Of a stretch of 5,236 bases of DNA, positions 1 to 5,236 are shown in pieces. The position numbers and the translations under genes are program-made. The first letter of the stretch is position 1, and each line of letters begins with the position of its first letter. Below the pieces are notes generated by a model that was not told the origin of the DNA, made no database searches, and worked only from the letters and a program-made list of their open reading frames with translations. Origin of the DNA: an uncultured Amaricoccus sp. (GTDB taxonomy: Bacteria; Pseudomonadota; Alphaproteobacteria; Rhodobacterales; Rhodobacteraceae); NCBI RefSeq assembly GCF_937858865.1, contig NZ_CALLYO010000095.1:1-5236 (forward strand), written 5' to 3'.

Positions 1-1
1 G

Positions 2-76
2 ACCATCGCCGCGATGAAGGAAGGACGCTGGGACCGCTCCTTCATCGACGTGCTGGAAGCCCGCGCGATCAACTGA
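2..76 (+). CDS. C-terminal end of an unidentified protein (partial, 5' end outside window)
   Basis: An open frame enters from the left edge and gives 24 residues ending in ...LEARAIN before TGA at 74-76. The tail is charged, with a KEGRWDRSF stretch, and shows no membrane segment. I do not recognise the family from so short a piece. The stop lies 10 bases before the ATG of the next gene, and the likely ribosome-binding site of that gene (GAAGG, 75-79) overlaps this stop. The two genes are therefore probably cotranscribed. If the next gene is a gluconate 5-dehydrogenase, this one may be another sugar-acid enzyme or transporter part, but that is inference from context only. Confidence 0.6.
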   Translation, partial: TIAAMKEGRWDRSFIDVLEARAIN

Positions 77-86
77 AGGCAGGCCC

Positions 87-839
87 ATGAGCTTCCCTCT
101 CTTCGACCTCGCCGGCCGCCGCGCCCTCGTCACCGGCTCGAGTCAGGGCATCGGCCTCGCCCTCGCCGAAGGCCTCGCCGCGCACGGCGCCGAGGTGATC
201 CTCAACGGCCGCGACGAGGCGCGGCTCGGGGCCGCGGCCGCGCGCATCCCGGGCGCCACGACCGCTCGCTTCGACGTCACCGACCCCGAGGCCGCGGCTG
301 CCGGCGTCGCGACGGTGCTCGCGGACGGGCCGATCGACATCCTCGTCAACAATGCCGGGATGCAGTTCCGCATGGCGCTCGAGGACTTCCCGGTCGAGAA
401 ATGGCAGCAGCTGCTGGCCACCAACGTCTCGAGCGTCTTCTACGTCAGCCAGCCGGTCGCCCGTGCCATGATCGCCCGCGGGCGCGGCAAGATCATCAAC
501 ATCGCCTCGGTGCAGTCCGAGCTCGCCCGGCCGGGCATCGCGCCCTACACCGCGACCAAGGGTGCTGTGCGCAACCTCACCCGCGGCATGGCGACCGACT
601 GGGCGAGGCACGGGCTGCAGGTCAATGCCATCGCGCCCGGCTACTTCGAGACGCCGCTCAACCAGGCGCTGGTCGACGACCCGGCCTTCTCCGAGTGGCT
701 GGAGAAGCGCACCCCGGCCGGGCGCTGGGGCAGGGTCGAGGAGCTGGTCGGGGCCGCGGTCTTCCTCGCCTCCGACGCCTCCTCCTTCGTCAACGGCCAT
801 ACGCTCTATGTCGACGGCGGCATCACCGCCAGCATCTGA
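87..839 (+). CDS. SDR-family oxidoreductase, gluconate 5-dehydrogenase type
   Basis: This is a 250-residue classical short-chain dehydrogenase/reductase, the usual length for the family, and cytosolic (no signal peptide or membrane segment). Visible motifs are the cofactor-binding T16-G17-SSQ-G21-I-G23, the D63-V64 adenine-contact pair, N88-N-A-G91, and the catalytic set N113, S141, Y154 and K158 (YTATK). P184-G185 follows, and a C-terminal YVDGG lies at 241-245. The N40-G-R42 after the second strand, with a basic residue, resembles gluconate 5-dehydrogenases and suggests NADP(H) preference. Those enzymes interconvert D-gluconate and 5-keto-D-gluconate. The ATG at 87 is supported by GAAGG seven bases upstream. 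SDR substrates are hard to assign from sequence, so the class is near certain and the gluconate assignment is moderate. The gene is convergent with the downstream tRNA, and I see no clear terminator between them. Confidence 0.9.
   Translation: MSFPLFDLAGRRALVTGSSQGIGLALAEGLAAHGAEVILNGRDEARLGAAAARIPGATTARFDVTDPEAAAAGVATVLADGPIDILVNNAGMQFRMALEDFPVEKWQQLLATNVSSVFYVSQPVARAMIARGRGKIINIASVQSELARPGIAPYTATKGAVRNLTRGMATDWARHGLQVNAIAPGYFETPLNQALVDDPAFSEWLEKRTPAGRWGRVEELVGAAVFLASDASSFVNGHTLYVDGGITASI
795..809. repeat. 15-bp exact direct repeat, copy 1 (within the SDR gene end)
   Basis: GGCCATACGCTCTAT occurs here, coding for part of the conserved C-terminal segment of the SDR (GHTLYVDGG), and again at 1205-1219 in the intergenic region. 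The match does not extend on either side. See the second copy. Confidence 0.5.
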
Positions 840-900
840 GGCGGCGATCGGGACGACGGACGTGGTGCCGGACCGCTGGCCGCTCCGGATCGAGGAGAGA

Positions 901-986
901 TGGTGCCCGGGAGAAGACTCGAACTTCCACGACCGTTAAGTCACTGGTACCTGAAACCAGCGCGTCTACCATTCCGCCACCCGGGC
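901..986 (-). tRNA. tRNA-Leu (anticodon CAG)
   Basis: The minus strand reads as a complete class II tRNA of 86 bases including an encoded CCA. The 7-bp acceptor stem is GCCCGGG (986-980) with CCCGGGC, followed by discriminator A and CCA at 903-901. The D arm contains AATGGTAGAC. The anticodon stem CTGGT/ACCAG encloses the loop TTCAGGT, so the anticodon is CAG (plus-strand 951-953), which decodes CUG. The variable region is long, as expected for leucine. The T stem GGAAG/CTTCT, with one G-U pair, encloses TTCGAGT. CUG is probably a heavily used leucine codon in this GC-rich genome, so this should be a major leucine tRNA. It is a single gene facing the upstream SDR gene, with no other tRNA nearby. 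Confidence 0.96.
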
Positions 987-1005
987 CGGGTGCCATCGGC
1001 GCGGA

Positions 1006-1033
1006 CATATACGGGGGGGCGCGCCGCTGTCAA
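1006..1033 (-). promoter_or_regulatory. Sigma70-like promoter of tRNA-Leu
   Basis: On the minus strand a perfect TTGACA (1033-1028) is followed by a 16-base spacer and TATATG (1011-1006) as the -10 element. This would start transcription near 998-1000, giving a leader of about 12-14 bases before the mature tRNA 5' end at 986. The spacer contains a run of seven C. A consensus -35 directly upstream of a stable-RNA gene is typical, and it sits in otherwise GC-rich sequence, which makes chance unlikely. Confidence 0.75.
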
Positions 1034-1131
1034 CGGCGAGCGCACGTCCGCTCGGCGCTGCCGCGGCGGGCGGGGCGGCGGGCCGGCAGTGGGCCGGTTT
1101 CTTGCGGCGATGGCTGCGCGAATCGGAACTG

Positions 1132-1171
1132 GATTGGGATCAATCGGTTAGGCATGGTTTCGCGCGCGAAA
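1132..1171. promoter_or_regulatory. Two short inverted repeats upstream of the NDUFA9-like gene (possible operators)
   Basis: GATTG-GGAT-CAATC (1132-1145) has perfect 5-base arms, and TTTCGCGCGCGAAA (1158-1171) is a perfect 14-base palindrome. Their centres are 26 bases apart, and both lie 80-120 bases before the ATG at 1251, in the region where the promoter of the 1251-3046 unit should be. I could not find a convincing -35/-10 pair. Palindromes of this size do occur by chance in GC-rich DNA, so regulator binding is only a possibility. The rest of 1034-1250 shows no gene. Confidence 0.25.
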
Positions 1172-1204
1172 GCGCGGCGGCCGACCGGGGAGCTTGCGGG
1201 GCCG

Positions 1205-1219
1205 GGCCATACGCTCTAT
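1205..1219. repeat. 15-bp exact direct repeat, copy 2 (intergenic)
   Basis: This is the same GGCCATACGCTCTAT as at 795-809, here non-coding and 32 bases before the start of the NDUFA9-like gene. The two copies flank the tRNA-Leu gene and are 410 bases apart. It may be coincidence or a relic of a short duplication. Confidence 0.5.
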
Positions 1220-1250
1220 CCGGGAGGGGGTCACTCGCGAGGAATCATCC

Positions 1251-2237
1251 ATGCCCGTCCCCATCGTCACCATCTTCGGCGGGTCCGGCTTCATCGGCCG
1301 CCAGATCGCCCAGGGCATGGCCCGGGCGGGTTGGCGGGTGCGGGTGGCGGTGCGCCGCCCGGACGAGGCGAACTTCGTGCGGCCCTATGGCGTGGTGGGC
1401 CAGGTCGAGCCGATCCAGGCCAACATCCGCGACGAGGATTCGACCCGCAAGGCGATCGCCGGGGCGACCGCCGTCATCAACTGCGTCGGGATCATGGCCG
1501 AGGCGGGGCGGCAGACCTTCGCGGCGGTGGTCGAGGAGGGCGCCGCCCGGATCGCCCGGATCAGCGCCGAGGAAGGCATCGCCCGGCTGGTCCACGTCTC
1601 GGCCATCGGGGCCGACCCGGCGAGCGACAGTCTCTATGCCGCCGCCAAGGGGCGCGGCGAGGAGGCGGTGCGCCGGGCCTTCCCCGAGGCGGTGATCCTG
1701 CGTCCCTCGGTCGTCTTCGGCACCGACGACAGCTTCTTCAACCGTCTCGCCGGCCTCGCGCGGATGCTGCCGGTCGTGCCCGTCGTCGGGCCGGACACCC
1801 GCTTCCAGCCGGTCTACGTCCAGGACGTGGCGATGGCCGCCGTCACCGCGGCGACCACGGACGCGGCCCCCGGCGTCTACGAGCTCGGCGGGCCCGAGGT
1901 CCTCGGCTTCCGCGCGCTTATGGAGCGGGTGCTCGCGATCATCCAGCGCCGCCGCCTGCTCGTCACCCTTCCCTTCCCGCTGGCCCGCATCCAGGCCTTC
2001 CTGCTCGACCTGCTGCCGCGGCTGACCGGCGGGCTGGTCGGCAACCCAATCCTCACCCGCGACCAGGTCCGCCTGCTCGCCCACGACAACCTGGTCTCGC
2101 CGGGCGCCCGCGGCCTCGCCGACCTCGGCATCACGCCGACCGCGATGGGCGCGATCCTCGAGACCTACCTCTACGTCTATCGTCCGCACGGGCAGTTCGA
2201 CGCCATCACCGACAGCGCCAAGAACCTGCGGGCCTGA
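1251..2237 (+). CDS. NAD(P)-binding protein of the complex I NDUFA9 family (atypical SDR)
   Basis: This 328-residue extended/atypical SDR has an N-terminal Rossmann fold with G10-G-S-G13-F-I-G16 right after the first strand. R35-R36 at the end of the second strand favours NADP(H). A VSAIG segment (S117) and Y129-AAA-K133 retain the SDR serine and YxxxK. R151-PSVVFG157 and the [10 protein letters not shown] block (185-194) are typical of NDUFA9-like and NmrA-like proteins. Mitochondrial NDUFA9 is an accessory subunit of respiratory complex I. Whether bacterial relatives bind complex I is not established, so the reaction is unknown. I chose the ATG at 1251 because GAGGA lies seven bases upstream and the glycine motif begins at residue 10. 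An upstream in-frame TTG at 1194 would add 19 unsupported residues. It probably forms an operon with uppP, two bases downstream. Confidence 0.88.
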   Translation: MPVPIVTIFGGSGFIGRQIAQGMARAGWRVRVAVRRPDEANFVRPYGVVGQVEPIQANIRDEDSTRKAIAGATAVINCVGIMAEAGRQTFAAVVEEGAARIARISAEEGIARLVHVSAIGADPASDSLYAAAKGRGEEAVRRAFPEAVILRPSVVFGTDDSFFNRLAGLARMLPVVPVVGPDTRFQPVYVQDVAMAAVTAATTDAAPGVYELGGPEVLGFRALMERVLAIIQRRRLLVTLPFPLARIQAFLLDLLPRLTGGLVGNPILTRDQVRLLAHDNLVSPGARGLADLGITPTAMGAILETYLYVYRPHGQFDAITDSAKNLRA

Positions 2238-2239
2238 GC

Positions 2240-3046
2240 TTGGAGCACAGTCCCTATCTGGTCGCCGCCCTCCTCGGCGTGCTCGAGGGGCTGACCGAGT
2301 TCATCCCGGTCTCCTCCACCGGCCACATCCTGCTCGCCGGCCATTTCCTCGGCTTCCATTCGACCGGCAAGGCCTTCGAGGTCCTGATCCAGCTCGGCGC
2401 CATCCTGGCGATCCTCGCGGTCTATTCCACGCGTCTCGTCGCGCTCGCCCGCGCCGCGCCGCACGACCCGGCCGCGCGCCGCTTCATCGCCGGGGTGGTC
2501 CTCGCCTTCCTCCCCGCCGCCGTGGTCGGGGTACTGCTGCACGGTTTCATCAAGACGGTCCTCTTCGAGACCCCGCTCCTCGTCGCCGTCATGCTGATCG
2601 TCGGCGGCGTCGTCCTCCTCTGGGTCGACCGCCGCGCCGAGCGGCCGCGCTATCAGGACGTGATGGAGTTCAGCCTGCCGGTGGCGTTCAAGATCGGGCT
2701 CTTCCAGTGCCTCGCGCTCGTCCCCGGGGTCTCACGCTCCGGCGCCACCATCGTCGGCGCGCTGCTGCTCGGCGCCTCGAAGCGGGCGGCGGCGGAATTC
2801 TCCTTCTTTCTCTCCATGCCCACCATGGTCGGGGCCTTCACCTACGACCTCTACAAGAACCGCGACGTCCTGAGCCCGGACGACGCGCTGCTCATCGCCA
2901 TCGGCTTCGTCTGCGCATTTGTCGCCGCCGTGCTGGTGGTGCGCGGGCTGCTCGATTTCGTGTCCCGCCGCGGCTACGCCGTCTTCGGCTGGTGGCGAAT
3001 CGTGGTCGGCGGCGCCGCCTTGCTGGCGCTCGCCAAGGGCTATTAG
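2240..3046 (+). CDS. uppP: Undecaprenyl-diphosphate phosphatase UppP (BacA family)
   Basis: This integral membrane enzyme removes a phosphate from undecaprenyl diphosphate, recycling the lipid carrier for peptidoglycan and other envelope polymers. Extra copies give bacitracin resistance in other bacteria. The 268 residues match the family length. Family signatures are E16-GLT-E20 followed by FIPVSSTGH (21-29), [10 protein letters not shown] (46-55) and P162-GVSRSGAT170 with the conserved R166. Several hydrophobic helices are evident (about 84-103, 112-129, 148-162, 216-239 and 250-264). The likely start is TTG at 2240. No in-frame ATG or GTG precedes the conserved region, and a start here lies two bases after the upstream TGA. 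No strong Shine-Dalgarno is visible, so translation may be coupled to the upstream gene. The frame stays open far upstream (to 401), but that part is a shadow of other genes. Confidence 0.95.
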   Translation: MEHSPYLVAALLGVLEGLTEFIPVSSTGHILLAGHFLGFHSTGKAFEVLIQLGAILAILAVYSTRLVALARAAPHDPAARRFIAGVVLAFLPAAVVGVLLHGFIKTVLFETPLLVAVMLIVGGVVLLWVDRRAERPRYQDVMEFSLPVAFKIGLFQCLALVPGVSRSGATIVGALLLGASKRAAAEFSFFLSMPTMVGAFTYDLYKNRDVLSPDDALLIAIGFVCAFVAAVLVVRGLLDFVSRRGYAVFGWWRIVVGGAALLALAKGY

Positions 3047-3067
3047 GACCGGTCCGGTCCTATTTTT
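3044..3067 (+). terminator. Intrinsic terminator overlapping the uppP stop codon
   Basis: TAGGACC (3044-3050), loop GGTCC (3051-3055) and GGTCCTA (3056-3062) form a 7-bp hairpin immediately followed by TTTTT (3063-3067). The first three bases of the stem are the TAG stop of uppP, so a terminating ribosome would cover the 5' arm. It should end the NDUFA9-like/uppP transcript and insulate gltD. Confidence 0.7.
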
Positions 3068-3120
3068 CGAAGGATTTCGATCTCATAGCACCGGCTCTGC
3101 CGATTTTTCCGAAAATAGGA
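3058..3120. repeat. Paired repeats in the gltD leader: inverted TCCTATTTT(T)CG arms and direct ATTTTTC(C)GAA
   Basis: TCCTATTTTTCGAA (3058-3071) is matched by TTCCGAAAATAGGA (3107-3120). The reverse complement of the latter is TCCTATTTTCGGAA, the same sequence except for one T and one G shifted as single-base indels. The spacing is 35 bases. The core also repeats directly: ATTTTTCGAA at 3062 and ATTTTTCCGAA at 3103, 41 bases apart, about four helical turns. The second copy contains its own small palindrome, ATTTT-TCCG-AAAAT (3103-3116). The block is AT-rich against the local background and lies 90-150 bases ahead of gltD, where a promoter and operator would be expected. AATACT at 3125-3130 is a possible -10, but no good -35 pairs with it. 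Confidence 0.5.
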
Positions 3121-3209
3121 CAGCAATACTGCCTTTTCTTGCGAGAGCGGATCGTCTAGAAGCGGCGGACCGGGTCGTTCCGGGGGGCGGAGGGCGATCG
3201 GAGCCAGCC

Positions 3210-4646
3210 ATGGGCGAGCAGCGGATGCTGAAGTTCGTGAAGGTCGCGCGCGACATGCCGGTCAAGCGCGGCGCCGACGAGCGTCGGACGGACTTCGGCG
3301 AGATCTATCGCGAGTTCGCGGCGGAGAAGGCGGCGGAGCAGGCGAGCCGCTGCTCGCAGTGCGGCGTGCCCTACTGCCAGACGCATTGCCCGCTGCACAA
3401 CAATATCCCGGACTGGTTGAAACTGACGGCCGAGGGCCGGGTGCGCGAGGCCTACGAGCTCGCCCAGGCCACCAACACGTTTCCCGAGATCTGCGGCCGG
3501 ATCTGTCCGCAGGACCGGCTCTGCGAGGGCAACTGCGTCATCGAGCAGGCCGGGCACGGGACGGTCACCATCGGCGCGGTGGAGAAGTACATCACCGATA
3601 CCGCCTGGGACGAGGGCTGGGTGCCGGCGATCCGGCCGCTCGCCGAGCGCGCCGAGAGCGTCGGCATCATCGGCGCCGGCCCGGGCGGGCTGGCGGCGGC
3701 CGACCGGCTGCGGCGGCAGGGCGTCCAGGTGACCGTCTACGACCGCTACGACCGCGCCGGCGGGCTGATGACCTACGGCATCCCGAGCTTCAAGCTGGAG
3801 AAGGACGTGGTGATGCGGCGGAACGGGCAGCTCGCCGACGGCGGGGTGAGCTTCGTGCTCGACTGCAACGTCGGCGCGGACATCGGCTTCGAGGAGATCC
3901 GCGCCCGGCACGACGCGGTGCTGATCGCGACCGGCGTCTACAAGTCGCGCGACCTCGGCGGCCCCGGCGCCGGTCTCGGGGGGATCGTGCGGGCGATCGA
4001 CTATCTGACCGCCTCGAACCGCAAGGGCTTCGGCGACGCGGTGCCGGATTTCGACTCGGGCGAGCTCGATGCCGCCGGCAAGCGGGTGGTGGTGATCGGC
4101 GGCGGCGACACGGCGATGGACTGCGTGCGCACCGCGGTGCGCCAGGGCGCGGCCAAGGTCACCTGCCTCTACCGGCGCGACCGGGCGAACATGCCGGGCA
4201 GCCAGCGCGAGGTGGCGAACGCCGAGGAGGAGGGGGTGGAGTTCGCCTGGCTGACGGCGCCCCGGGCCTTCGTCGGCGAGCGGACGGTCAGCGGCGTGCG
4301 GGTGGCGCGGATGCGGCTCGGGGCGCCGGACGTGACCGGGCGGCAGACGCCGGAGGAGATCCCGGATGCCGACTATATCGAGCCGGCGGAGCTCGTCGTC
4401 AAGGCGCTCGGCTTCGAGCCCGAGGACCTGCCGCGGCTCTGGGGGGTCGAGGGGCTCGAGGTGACGCGCTGGGGCACGGTGAAGGCCGACTTCCTCAGCA
4501 AGCGGACCAGCCTCGAGGGGGTCTATGCCGCCGGCGACATCGTGCGGGGCGCGAGCCTCGTCGTCTGGGCGATCCGCGACGGGCGCGAGGCGGCGGACAG
4601 CATCATGGCCTGGCTCGACGGCCGGGCGGCGGTGGCGGCGGAGTAG
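3210..4646 (+). CDS. gltD: Glutamate synthase (NADPH) small (beta) subunit GltD
   Basis: GltD oxidises NADPH through FAD and passes electrons to the large subunit GltB, which makes two glutamates from glutamine and 2-oxoglutarate in ammonia assimilation. The protein has 478 residues, normal for bacterial GltD. Two Cys groups that hold [4Fe-4S] clusters in this family are intact: C48, C51, C56, C60 and C95, C99, C105, C109. The FAD-binding GAGPGG is at 155-160, the NADPH-binding GGGDTAMD at 297-304, and the C-terminal FAD-contact AAGDIVRGASLVVWAI at 440-455. The ATG at 3210 is supported by GGAG six bases upstream. The ATG five codons later is less well placed. The related domain occurs in PreT/dihydropyrimidine dehydrogenases and in archaeal and sulfide-type GltA-like proteins, but the N-terminal MLKFVKVARDMPVKR and overall match favour GltD. 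No gltB flanks it on either side. Confidence 0.95.
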   Translation: MGEQRMLKFVKVARDMPVKRGADERRTDFGEIYREFAAEKAAEQASRCSQCGVPYCQTHCPLHNNIPDWLKLTAEGRVREAYELAQATNTFPEICGRICPQDRLCEGNCVIEQAGHGTVTIGAVEKYITDTAWDEGWVPAIRPLAERAESVGIIGAGPGGLAAADRLRRQGVQVTVYDRYDRAGGLMTYGIPSFKLEKDVVMRRNGQLADGGVSFVLDCNVGADIGFEEIRARHDAVLIATGVYKSRDLGGPGAGLGGIVRAIDYLTASNRKGFGDAVPDFDSGELDAAGKRVVVIGGGDTAMDCVRTAVRQGAAKVTCLYRRDRANMPGSQREVANAEEEGVEFAWLTAPRAFVGERTVSGVRVARMRLGAPDVTGRQTPEEIPDADYIEPAELVVKALGFEPEDLPRLWGVEGLEVTRWGTVKADFLSKRTSLEGVYAAGDIVRGASLVVWAIRDGREAADSIMAWLDGRAAVAAE

Positions 4647-4657
4647 CGGGGATCCGG

Positions 4658-4701
4658 CGTATGGAAGCCGTATGGAAGCCGTATGGGAATCGTATGGGTC
4701 C
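4658..4701. repeat. Four tandem 11-bp units (consensus CGTATGGGAAN) between convergent genes
   Basis: Four head-to-tail units follow without gaps: CGTATGGAAGC (4658-4668), the same again (4669-4679), CGTATGGGAAT (4680-4690) and CGTATGGGTCC (4691-4701). The first two are identical, and all four keep CGTATGG. The period is close to one helical turn, so the cores would face one side of the DNA. The array begins 12 bases after the gltD stop and ends 46 bases before the brnA stop on the other strand. It could be a protein-binding array or simply a minisatellite from slippage. The sequence alone does not decide. Confidence 0.85.
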
Positions 4702-4746
4702 GCAGCGTTGCCTGTCGCCGCGGAGCGTCAGGCGTATTGACCTTTT
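4699..4746 (+). terminator. Hairpin and T-tract after gltD (possible terminator)
   Basis: TCCGCAGCG (4699-4707), loop TTGCCTGT, and CGCCGCGGA (4716-4724) form a stem of 5 plus 3 pairs with one A-C mismatch. It is followed by a minor GTCA/TGAC stem (4727-4730 with 4738-4741) and CTTTT at 4742-4746. The T-tract is too far from the larger hairpin for a textbook intrinsic terminator, and the smaller stem is only 4 bp. It is the best candidate for gltD transcript ending. On the minus strand no T-run follows, so it would not serve brnTA in the same way. Confidence 0.35.
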
Positions 4747-5052
4747 CTACTCGAGGCCGGCCGCCTTGCGCAGCGCGGCGTTGACGCGGGTCTGCCAGCC
4801 CTTTCCTTCGGCCTTGAAGTGCTCGATCACGTCCGGGTCGAGCATGATGGTGACGCGGCGCTTCTTGACCTCATGCGGCAGCAGCGGGCGACCGCCCTTG
4901 CGGACGAGCTCGGCGAGGCCGGCGAGCTCCGGGATCTCGAAGATCGACTTCGCGTTGGCGAAGTCTTCCGCAGTCCACTCGGGATTCTCCTCGCCGACGA
5001 TCGGCTCGTCCTCGTCATCCTCGACGATATTCTTCGGTCTCTCCTTACCCAT
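4747..5052 (-). CDS. brnA: BrnA-family antitoxin (type II toxin-antitoxin)
   Basis: This small soluble protein of 101 residues binds and neutralises the BrnT ribonuclease toxin and, in characterised members, represses its own operon. The N-terminal half is acidic (EDDEDE at 11-16) with an EWTAEDFANAK segment (25-35). The C-terminal part shows the BrnA ribbon-helix-helix pattern: strand R65-RVTIML71, helix PDVIEHFKAEG (73-83), a GxGWQTRVN turn and second helix (83-91), then the C-terminal ALRKAAGLE. The ATG at 5052 lies inside the last codons of brnT, with AAAGGG (5064-5059) six bases upstream as a modest ribosome-binding site. Toxin-first order and overlap are standard for brnTA. The gene ends facing gltD. 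Identification rests on the C-terminal motif plus the adjacent BrnT-like frame. Confidence 0.9.
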   Translation of the reverse strand: MGKERPKNIVEDDEDEPIVGEENPEWTAEDFANAKSIFEIPELAGLAELVRKGGRPLLPHEVKKRRVTIMLDPDVIEHFKAEGKGWQTRVNAALRKAAGLE

Positions 5053-5236
5053 GCTCGGCCCTTTCCCGTCTAGTGGCCCGGCGAAAACTGATGATGCGGA
5101 ACACTTCCCCCCGCCTCGTGAAGATCACCACGCACGCCCGACCGTCGAGCCGTCCGTAGACGCGGAACCGGGCCTCGCCGTAGTCCACCCGACGATCGGG
5201 CACCACGGTTGCCGTGGCCCATTCGAAGCGAGCGAT
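5045..5236 (-). CDS. brnT: BrnT-family ribonuclease toxin (partial, N-terminus outside window)
   Basis: The minus strand from the right edge is open for 63 residues, ending at TAA (5047-5045). The missing start is beyond 5236, and by comparison with family length about 20-30 N-terminal residues are absent. Recognisable BrnT features are the D18-Y-G-E21 motif, the following ARFRVYGRLDGRACVVIFTRR strand region, R47-I-I-S50, and RATRRER (53-59), numbered from the first visible codon. BrnT toxins have a RelE-like fold and cleave RNA, slowing translation and growth. The stop overlaps the brnA start by eight bases, so antitoxin translation is probably coupled to toxin translation. The operon promoter, usually repressed by the BrnA-BrnT complex, is outside the window. 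No internal stop or frameshift is visible in the part present. Confidence 0.88.
   Translation of the reverse strand: MARFEWATATVVPDRRVDYGEARFRVYGRLDGRACVVIFTRRGEVFRIISFRRATRRERAEHG

Noticed and set aside
69..800. 243-residue minus-strand open frame
   Set aside because: It lies opposite the SDR gene, whose catalytic motifs are all intact. The antisense product has biased composition and no recognisable domain.
870..890. CCGGA...TCCGG inverted repeat between the SDR stop and the tRNA
   Set aside because: The stem has only 5 pairs with an 11-base loop and no T-run on either strand, so it is not supported as a terminator.
900..1151. Plus-strand open frame across the tRNA region
   Set aside because: It reads the complement of a complete tRNA-Leu and its promoter, and the product shows no protein family features.
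795..1219. The 15-bp repeats as attachment sites of an integrated element
   Set aside because: Neither copy overlaps the tRNA 3' end, the interval is only about 400 bases, and it contains no integrase or other mobile gene.
1194..1250. TTG at 1194 as the start of the NDUFA9-like gene
   Set aside because: The ATG at 1251 has a GAGGA site seven bases upstream and places the glycine-rich motif at the usual N-terminal position. The extra 19 residues have no support.
1245..2189. 314-residue minus-strand open frame
   Set aside because: It is an antisense shadow of the NDUFA9-like gene. It has an Asp/Arg/His/Gly-rich composition typical of antisense reading in GC-rich DNA, and no motif or ribosome-binding site.
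401..2239. Very long open frame running into uppP, apparently 881 residues in total
   Set aside because: The part before 2240 is Arg/Pro/Gly/Ala-rich with no family pattern and is out of frame with the well-supported SDR and NDUFA9-like genes. Only the last 268 codons are real uppP.
3156..3911. 251-residue minus-strand open frame
   Set aside because: It is an antisense shadow of gltD, which has both Cys clusters and nucleotide-binding motifs in the plus frame.
4658..4701. The 11-bp repeats as a CRISPR array or plasmid iterons
   Set aside because: The units are too short and have no spacers, which rules out CRISPR. There is no replication initiator gene, and the surrounding chromosome-type genes argue against an origin.

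Overview
The window is a very GC-rich stretch with strongly G/C-biased third codon positions. It carries six protein-coding genes (two of them cut by the window edges) and one tRNA gene. Gene content and protein style fit an alphaproteobacterium: a bacterial NDUFA9-type reductase next to uppP, an alphaproteobacterial-type GltD, and a BrnTA toxin-antitoxin pair. The order or genus cannot be fixed from this sequence.

Layout. Positions 2-76 are the tail of an unidentified gene. It is followed 10 bases later by an SDR oxidoreductase of the gluconate 5-dehydrogenase type (87-839), so the two probably form the end of a sugar-acid catabolic operon. A class II tRNA-Leu(CAG) lies on the opposite strand (901-986) and has its own good sigma70-like promoter at 1006-1033. 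The intergenic stretch 1034-1250 holds two short inverted repeats ahead of a two-gene unit: an NDUFA9-like NAD(P)-binding protein (1251-2237) and uppP, undecaprenyl-diphosphate phosphatase (2240-3046). uppP probably starts at a TTG two bases after the upstream stop. A compact intrinsic terminator overlaps the uppP stop codon. The AT-richer leader after it contains a matched pair of repeats and leads into gltD, the small subunit of glutamate synthase (3210-4646). No gltB is next to it.

The right end is convergent. gltD runs rightward and a type II toxin-antitoxin operon, brnT (cut by the window edge) then brnA, runs leftward. The roughly 100 bases between them hold four tandem 11-bp units and a hairpin.

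What stands out: most genes are ordinary housekeeping functions. The less ordinary signals are the 11-bp tandem array between the convergent genes, the repeat pair that overlaps the uppP terminator and could compete with it for folding, and the brnT reading frame, which overlaps the brnA start by eight bases. I see no evidence of a wholly new system. The unexplained parts are these small non-coding elements.
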